The notes below the pieces were generated by a model. That model did no database searches. It was not told the origin of the DNA and was given only the letters and a program-made list of their open reading frames with translations. Made by a program: the position numbers and the translations under genes. A DNA stretch of 36,145 nt from JALZCH01 sp036400075 (GTDB taxonomy: Bacteria; Acidobacteriota; Blastocatellia; Pyrinomonadales; Pyrinomonadaceae), in NCBI GenBank assembly GCA_036400075.1, contig DASWLV010000015.1, positions 1 to 36,145 on the forward strand, read 5' to 3'. Shown in pieces: positions 31,459-36,145 of this stretch. Numbering within the stretch: position 1 is the stretch's first letter; the number at the start of each line of letters is the position of its first letter.

Positions 31459-32715
31459 TTAGACAGTCGTACTAAAATGAAATAACAGCTCTTTCAAAGC
31501 GTTTTTCACTTCTTCGGGCAAATCTTCTTTTAAAGACAGATCATAAAGCGCAGGCGTCATTTTGCTCGAATTTAAATTGTGCAGAACTTTAACGGTCGCC
31601 AATCGCACCTGCAAGCTCGGATGTTCGGCGATTGTCTGCAAAATCGGACGAAATTCGTCGGCTTTAGTCAGCAAAGTCAAAATCGCAAACGCCTCGTAAG
31701 ATTGTTTTCCGTCTGAAGAAGAAAGCCGCTCGAAAGCGCGCGCGGCAAAACCGGATTCGACGCAGGCGAGCGCCGCCAATCTTAAACGTTCCACATCGTG
31801 ACTGCCAATAACGCGAACGAAAGCGTCCGAACGGTCGAAGCTCAAACGCGACAGAGCGCGCGCCGCAGCCGCCCGAACTTCTCTCGAAGGGTCTGCGCCG
31901 GCAAGCAAAACCGGCTCAAAAACCAATTCATGGTCAAAAGCGGCGAGAGCCATAATTGCTTCGATACGATGTCTCGCGCTGGCGTCGTAGAGCGCGACCT
32001 GCGATAAGCCTTCAATTGATTCCCGCGTTTTTGCAGCGGTCAAAACGCGGATTGCGAGCGAGCGCATCATTTCATCATCATCGTCTTCTTTAAGCTGTTC
32101 GAGCGCGTCCATCACAGATTCGTCGTGCGCGCCGCTCGGCAGCGGCGGAACTGGCTGCGGCGTCGTAAGCTGCCAGAAACTTAAATCAACGGCGGATTCG
32201 GCGGACGGCGCTTTCTCTTTGGCAAAGCCGTTTTGTTTGGAACTCTGGAAATCTTCAAAAGTTTTCTTCGCCCCGGTTGAATTAGCTTTTTTCGCCGCGC
32301 CGTTTAAATTATTTATCCCGCTTGGTCGCTTTTTATTTTCCGGAGAACCGGCTTGAATCCAATCGTCAACTTTCCGGTCTTTGCCGTTGTTTGAAACGGG
32401 GCGCGCACCTGCGCGTCGAATGGTGGTTTCCGTTTTGCTTTTCGGATAGCGCTCCTGGTTTTTCTTTTTCACTCGCGACCAAAAGATAACGCCGACGGCG
32501 GCAGCGATGCCAACTAATCCGAGATAAAGAAATGTATAATCACCGGATAAGTCGTCTTCGGCTAAACTCTGTCCAAAGATTTCGGTTGAAAAAGCCGAAA
32601 CGACGGCACAATAGTAAGCAATTTTGCCGCCTCCAAAACTTAAAATGCGAGTTGCGGGTTTCGGTAGGATTTGTTTCGGAAAGTAAAAAAAAGGCATCCT
32701 CAATTTGGTGTTCAT
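31459..32715 (-). CDS. Membrane-anchored HEAT-repeat protein
   Basis: 418 residues. The N-terminus has a hydrophobic stretch at about 25-45 that may be a signal sequence. A clear transmembrane helix at about 64-82 precedes a basic VKKKNQERYPKSK stop-transfer, so the C-terminal part is probably cytoplasmic. Residues 90-190 are a low-complexity linker. From about 205 to the end run HEAT-type helical pairs (DDEMMRSLAIRVLTA, DPSREVRAAAARALS, HPSLQVRLATVKVLHNL), a scaffold for protein-protein contacts. No enzyme motif. The partner is unknown; it does not sit in an operon with the converging kinase. Confidence 0.82.
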   Translation of the reverse strand: MNTKLRMPFFYFPKQILPKPATRILSFGGGKIAYYCAVVSAFSTEIFGQSLAEDDLSGDYTFLYLGLVGIAAAVGVIFWSRVKKKNQERYPKSKTETTIRRAGARPVSNNGKDRKVDDWIQAGSPENKKRPSGINNLNGAAKKANSTGAKKTFEDFQSSKQNGFAKEKAPSAESAVDLSFWQLTTPQPVPPLPSGAHDESVMDALEQLKEDDDDEMMRSLAIRVLTAAKTRESIEGLSQVALYDASARHRIEAIMALAAFDHELVFEPVLLAGADPSREVRAAAARALSRLSFDRSDAFVRVIGSHDVERLRLAALACVESGFAARAFERLSSSDGKQSYEAFAILTLLTKADEFRPILQTIAEHPSLQVRLATVKVLHNLNSSKMTPALYDLSLKEDLPEEVKNALKELLFHFSTTV

Positions 32716-32939
32716 TTTTTTCTCGTCAAGAAGTTAAAGGGAAACAGAAGATTTCTCATTCTGGGAAAAAAGGAAAGCTGCGCGAAGCAAAATTTGCGCG
32801 CGAAATCATTATGCAACTTTTTAACTTTGTTTGTCACTTTTTTTTTGCTTTTTCCAATTTGCATTTTTGAATTTGACGAACCGAGGCTTGTCGGTTAAGA
32901 CTATCGCAAGTTTTAAAATTCAATCTTTTTATTAAAATT

Positions 32940-33428
32940 ATGAACGCTATCGAGCGAAACACATTAATTAATAAATACGGCGACGGTTTTTCCGAAGTCG
33001 AATCCGCGCTGGCAGACTTTCCATCCAATAAATTAACTGCCAAACCGTTCGCCGGAAAATGGAGCGCTGCGGAAATCGTTCAGCATCTCGCCGATAGCGA
33101 AATGACGAGCGCGATGCGACTGAGAAAATTACTGACCGAAGATTTTCCGGTGATTCACGGTTACGATCAGGATAATTACGCCGAACGTCTGCGCTACAAC
33201 GAACGCGATTTAGCTCCCGCACTCGATGCTTTTCGCGCCGCACGCGCCACGAGCCTGCAAATTCTACAGAATTTATCGGAAGAAGATTGGCAGCGCGAAG
33301 GCTGGCATACAGAGCACGGTCGTTATTCAATTGAAAAGTGGCTAGAAATTTACGCCGCTCACGCGCACGGACACGCCGAGCAGATTCGCCGCCTTCGCGA
33401 AGTTTTAATAAATGAATCTAAATCGTGA
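32940..33428 (+). CDS. DinB-like metal-binding four-helix protein
   Basis: A 162-residue DinB/DUF664-type protein. The family's divalent-metal histidines are visible: the first in EIVQHLADSEM at about 49, the others in the C-terminal helix AAHAHGHAEQIRRL at about 145-149. The lead KPFAGKWSAAEIVQHLADSE is characteristic. Some family members are thiol transferases; others have no known activity. Its stop lies 52 nt before the purC start, and the gap is occupied by heptamer repeats. No obvious SD is seen at 32940. Confidence 0.88.
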   Translation: MNAIERNTLINKYGDGFSEVESALADFPSNKLTAKPFAGKWSAAEIVQHLADSEMTSAMRLRKLLTEDFPVIHGYDQDNYAERLRYNERDLAPALDAFRAARATSLQILQNLSEEDWQREGWHTEHGRYSIEKWLEIYAAHAHGHAEQIRRLREVLINESKS

Positions 33429-33447
33429 ATCAAATTTGCTTTTTGGC

Positions 33448-33475
33448 GATTTACGATTCACGATTTACGATTCAC
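33448..33475 (+). repeat. Heptamer tandem repeat upstream of purC
   Basis: Four contiguous heptamers alternate GATTTAC, GATTCAC, GATTTAC, GATTCAC. A reversed copy (GTGAATC) spans the stop codon of the DinB gene, so ATCGTGAATC (33422-33431) and GATTCACGAT (33455-33464) can form a 10-bp stem. It is related to the GAATTAC array at 1508-1535. Confidence 0.88.
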
Positions 33476-33480
33476 TAACG

Positions 33481-34371
33481 ATGCTCGTTTCGGAAACAAA
33501 TTTTCCAGATTTAAAGCTCGCGGCACGCGGCAAAGTGCGCGACGTTTACGAGATTGACGACCGACATCTTTTAATCGTAGCCACCGACCGCATTTCGGCT
33601 TTCGACTGCATTTTGCCGACCCCGATTGAGCGGAAAGGCGAAGTTTTGACCGCCATTTCGCGTTTTTGGTTTGGAAAGCTGGAACAAATCGGTGTTTCTC
33701 ATCATTTGGTTACGACCGAAATTGAAGAAATGCCGGAGACTGTCAAAAAATACGCCGAAATGCTGAGCGGGCGCTCAATGCTCGTCAAACGCACCGAAGT
33801 TTTCCCTGTCGAATGCGTCGCGCGCGGTTATCTGAGCGGTTCGGGCTGGAAAGATTATCAAGCGAACGGCGAAATTTGCGGACACAACCTGCCGCAGAAT
33901 TTGAAAGAATCCGAAAAACTGCCTGCGCCGATTTTTACGCCTGCAACCAAAGCGGCGAGCGGGCACGATGAAAACATCAGCGAAGCGAAAATGGCTGAAA
34001 TAATCGGTTCGGAAAATACAAAACGGCTGAAAAATCTGACGCTCAGGATTTATAATTTCGCCGCCGATTTTGCCCGCACGCGCGGAATTATTGTTGCCGA
34101 CACAAAATTTGAATTCGGACTCGATGAAAACGGCGAGATAATTTTGATTGACGAAGTTTTAACGCCCGACTCTTCACGTTTTTGGGTGGCGGAAACTTAT
34201 GAGCCGGGAAAATCGCAGCCGTCTTTCGACAAACAATTCGTGCGCGATTATCTGGAAACTTTGAATTGGAACAAACAACCGCCTGCGCCGCGCTTGCCCG
34301 AATCAATTGCCGCGGCAACAACCGCAAGATATTTACAGGCTTATGAAATCTTAACCGGAAAAATTCTTTAA
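33481..34371 (+). CDS. purC: Phosphoribosylaminoimidazole-succinocarboxamide synthase
   Basis: A 296-residue SAICAR synthase, purine biosynthesis step 8, joining CAIR and aspartate with ATP. Motifs: ARGKVRDVYEIDD with the ATP loop, ATDRISAFDCILP, VECVARGYLSGSGW, FTPATKAASGHDE and IDEVLTPDSSRFW. Family length is complete. I chose the ATG at 33481 because homologues begin near LxARGKVRD; the open frame from 33412 adds residues encoded by the heptamer repeat, which is unlikely to be native. No SD is present before 33481, so translation may rely on coupling with the DinB gene. Confidence 0.96.
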   Translation: MLVSETNFPDLKLAARGKVRDVYEIDDRHLLIVATDRISAFDCILPTPIERKGEVLTAISRFWFGKLEQIGVSHHLVTTEIEEMPETVKKYAEMLSGRSMLVKRTEVFPVECVARGYLSGSGWKDYQANGEICGHNLPQNLKESEKLPAPIFTPATKAASGHDENISEAKMAEIIGSENTKRLKNLTLRIYNFAADFARTRGIIVADTKFEFGLDENGEIILIDEVLTPDSSRFWVAETYEPGKSQPSFDKQFVRDYLETLNWNKQPPAPRLPESIAAATTARYLQAYEILTGKIL

Positions 34372-34436
34372 TTTTTGTTTTAGATTTTGGGTTTATCCGG
34401 CGCAAATCGGAGTTGAATCTAAAATTTAAATCTAAG

Positions 34437-34685
34437 ATGCTTATGCGCGAACGTCTTGAAAAATTGATTAATGAAATGCTGGACGGGCATATTTTGCTCG
34501 ACGAAGCCCGCGAGGAATTTGAGAAAATTTATATTCAAAAAGCCCTCGAACGCTATAACAATCACCTTTCAAAAACCGCCGACGCGCTCGGCATTCACCG
34601 CAATACGTTATCCAAAAAAGTTGCCGCCTATCAAGCGCCGACAAAAACTCCAAAACCATTGCTGTCACGCTCTTCTCGACAGTAA
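34437..34685 (+). CDS. Fis-type helix-turn-helix protein
   Basis: 82 residues from ATG 34437 (or 34443). The core is a Fis-family C-terminal HTH (IQKALERYNNHLSKTADALG, then IHRNTLSKKV), the same domain that ends many sigma-54 activators. Here it stands alone, after a short helical start (MLMRERLEKLINEMLDG). It is probably a small DNA-binding regulator; target unknown. It lies 65 nt after purC and before the groES promoter. There is no good SD for 34437; a TTG at 34413 just after GGAG is a less likely start. Confidence 0.8.
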   Translation: MLMRERLEKLINEMLDGHILLDEAREEFEKIYIQKALERYNNHLSKTADALGIHRNTLSKKVAAYQAPTKTPKPLLSRSSRQ

Positions 34686-34734
34686 ATCCCGATCTAAAAA
34701 TCTAACAATACTGCTATCAAGTTTTCTAACACTC

Positions 34735-34763
34735 TTGACAAAACTTTCCACATCCGGTAAATT
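34735..34763 (+). promoter_or_regulatory. groESL promoter
   Basis: A perfect -35 TTGACA (34735-34740) lies 17 nt before TAAATT (34758-34763), a fair -10. The CIRCE element begins within the -10, as expected for repression at the promoter. Confidence 0.75.
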
Positions 34764-34788
34764 AGCACTCGTTAGCGAACAGTGCTAA
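34762..34788 (+). promoter_or_regulatory. CIRCE operator (HrcA site) upstream of groES
   Basis: TTAGCACTC, exactly nine bases, then CAGTGCTAA: the CIRCE consensus with one change in the outer right half (G to C). CIRCE is bound by the HrcA repressor, which keeps groESL low until heat or misfolding. The site is 59 nt before the groES start. Confidence 0.93.
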
Positions 34789-34847
34789 CATATAATCACA
34801 ACAATCAATTCATCAGTATTTATCAATCGAAAGGAGCAAAAATCGAA

Positions 34848-35159
34848 ATGGCTACTAAAATCAAACCGTTACATGATCGAGTTATCGTGAAACGAATTGA
34901 AGAAACAGAAAATATGCGCGGAGGGCTTTACATTCCCGACAGCGCCAAAGAAAAACCGCAAGAAGGCGAAGTCATCGCCGTCGGTGAAGGCAAGTATAAA
35001 GAAGACGGCACACGCCAAACTCTTGATGTCAAAGAAGGCGACCGCGTTCTTTTCGGCAAATACAGCGGCTCGGAAATCAAGCTGGACAACGAAGAATTCC
35101 TGATTATGCGCGAAGACGAAATTCTCGGCGTAATTGAACGCGCAGGCGCTGCTGCTTAA
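34848..35159 (+). CDS. groES: Co-chaperonin GroES (Cpn10)
   Basis: 103 residues from the ATG at 34848, with the SD AAGGAG at 34831-34836. The sequence IKPLHDRVIVKRIEETENM, the mobile loop RGGLYIPDSAKEKPQEGEV and VLFGKYSGSEIKLDNEEFLI are standard GroES. Seven subunits cap GroEL and seal its folding chamber. It is first in the groES-groEL operon, 37 nt before groEL, and under CIRCE control. The N-terminal extension to 34782 in the open frame overlaps CIRCE and is rejected. Confidence 0.97.
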   Translation: MATKIKPLHDRVIVKRIEETENMRGGLYIPDSAKEKPQEGEVIAVGEGKYKEDGTRQTLDVKEGDRVLFGKYSGSEIKLDNEEFLIMREDEILGVIERAGAAA

Positions 35160-35196
35160 CGAATTATCATTAATAGAATTTAATTGGAGGAAATAT

Positions 35197-36145
35197 ATGG
35201 CTAAACAAGTTATTCACGGAGAAGAATCGCGCGCGGCGATTTTGCGCGGTGTCAATCAGCTCGCCGACGCTGTCAAAGTTACGCTCGGACCGAAAGGTCG
35301 CAATGTTGTTATTGACAAAAAATTCGGCTCGCCGACGATCACCAAAGACGGCGTGACAGTGGCGAAAGAAATCGAATTGAAAGACTCTTTGGAAAATATG
35401 GGCGCGCAAATGGTGCGCGAAGTCGCTTCAAAAACTTCGGACGTTGCCGGAGACGGAACCACGACTGCGACCGTTCTGGCGCAGGCGATTTTCAAAGAAG
35501 GCGTTCGCACGGTTGCTGCCGGAGCCAATCCGATGGCGCTCAAACGCGGCATAGACAAAGCTGTCGAACAAGTCGTCAACGAAATCAAAAATCTCGCCAG
35601 CCCGGTTTCCGGCGACGCGATTGCCCAGGTCGGCACGGTTTCAGCCAACGGCGACAAAACAATCGGCACTTTGATTGCCCAAGCAATGGATAAAGTCGGT
35701 AAAGACGGCGTGATTACGGTTGAAGAATCGAAAACGATGGACACCACTCTGGAAGTCGTCGAAGGTATGCAGTTCGACCGCGGTTATCTGTCACCTTATT
35801 TCGTGACCGACCCGGAGAGAATGGAAGCTGTTTTGGAAAATCCGTATATTCTCATCAACGAAAAGAAAGTTTCTTCGATGAAGGATTTGCTGCCGATTCT
35901 CGAACAGGTTGCAAAGCTCGGCAAACCGCTTTTGATTATCGCTGAAGATGTCGAAGGCGAAGCGTTGGCGACTTTGGTTGTCAATAAATTGCGGGGAACT
36001 CTGAACGTCGCGGCTGTCAAAGCGCCCGGCTTCGGCGACCGTCGCAAAGCGATGCTCGAAGACATTGCAGTAATGACGGGCGGAACGGTTATCTCTGAAG
36101 ATATGGGCGTCAAACTCGAAAGCATCTCGATTGATGATTTGGGTC
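35197..36145 (+). CDS. groEL: Chaperonin GroEL (Cpn60), 3' end outside window
   Basis: The ATG at 35197 has the SD TTGGAGGAAA. 316 codons are present before the window ends, about 58 per cent of the usual 540-550 residues. The equatorial domain with the ATP motif GDGTTTATVLAQ and the start of the apical domain (EGMQFDRGYLSPYFVTDPER) are intact. No stop or frameshift is seen. It folds proteins with GroES in an ATP cycle. It belongs to the CIRCE/HrcA operon. Confidence 0.97.
   Translation, partial: MAKQVIHGEESRAAILRGVNQLADAVKVTLGPKGRNVVIDKKFGSPTITKDGVTVAKEIELKDSLENMGAQMVREVASKTSDVAGDGTTTATVLAQAIFKEGVRTVAAGANPMALKRGIDKAVEQVVNEIKNLASPVSGDAIAQVGTVSANGDKTIGTLIAQAMDKVGKDGVITVEESKTMDTTLEVVEGMQFDRGYLSPYFVTDPERMEAVLENPYILINEKKVSSMKDLLPILEQVAKLGKPLLIIAEDVEGEALATLVVNKLRGTLNVAAVKAPGFGDRRKAMLEDIAVMTGGTVISEDMGVKLESISIDDLG

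Noticed and set aside
33412..33480. Longer purC start at 33412
   Set aside because: It would encode residues derived from heptamer repeats that homologues lack; the start at 33481 fits the family.
34782..34847. Upstream extension of groES
   Set aside because: It overlaps the CIRCE operator and lacks an SD; the start at 34848 matches all GroES proteins.
35256..35747. 163-codon minus-strand open frame opposite groEL
   Set aside because: An antisense shadow of groEL; composition follows the coding strand.

Overview
The window looks like chromosomal DNA of a free-living Gram-negative bacterium of moderate GC content. My best guess is Acidobacteriota, class Blastocatellia (Pyrinomonadaceae-like). 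This is inference from gene content (YARHG-repeat protein, YadA-head-like/S74 secreted proteins, large PAS-GAF hybrid kinases, paired M16 peptidases) and from heptamer tandem repeats; no rRNA gene is present to settle it.

Layout. 1-6.4 kb: the start of a secreted protein leaving the window, an OsmC peroxidase coupled to a four-repeat YARHG protein, an AT-richer insertion with two minus-strand genes, a rearrangement scar (dead gene end plus a 103-bp copy of the YARHG 3' end), a J-domain coiled-coil protein, a small basic protein and a secreted PPC-like protein. 6.4-14.4 kb: a PAS-GAF hybrid histidine kinase, a BaiN/HI0933-type flavoprotein, a long aconitase, and a secreted protein with a carboxypeptidase-regulatory-like domain. 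14.9-18.9 kb: an accessory, decaying zone. It holds a DNA methyltransferase with an HNH endonuclease partner broken by a stop codon, a frameshifted small ORF, a P-loop kinase, a small membrane protein, a frameshifted GNAT acetyltransferase and a long palindromic repeat. 19-22.1 kb: a catalytic/non-catalytic M16 peptidase pair.

22.1-22.5 kb holds the most striking element: a tRNA-Lys(CUU) gene whose anticodon is split by a complete 275-nt group I intron without an ORF. P1 to P9, including the P3/P7 pseudoknot, can be drawn by hand. 22.5-27.2 kb: a two-gene minus-strand operon of secreted 17-residue-repeat proteins, only the second with an S74 autochaperone domain. It lies between the tRNA-Lys 3' end and a decayed copy of a tRNA 3' end, as in a tRNA-targeted insertion. 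27.2-36.1 kb: a stand-alone LigD phosphoesterase domain, a single-pass membrane protein, a second hybrid kinase related to the first, a HEAT-repeat protein, DinB-purC, a Fis-type HTH protein, and a CIRCE-controlled groES-groEL operon that leaves the window.

Working together: groESL under CIRCE/HrcA, OsmC and the J-domain protein belong to stress and protein quality control. The two hybrid kinases have nearly the same GAF sensor and probably read related signals. The S74 pair is probably made and folded together at the cell surface. The restriction system appears to keep only its methyltransferase.
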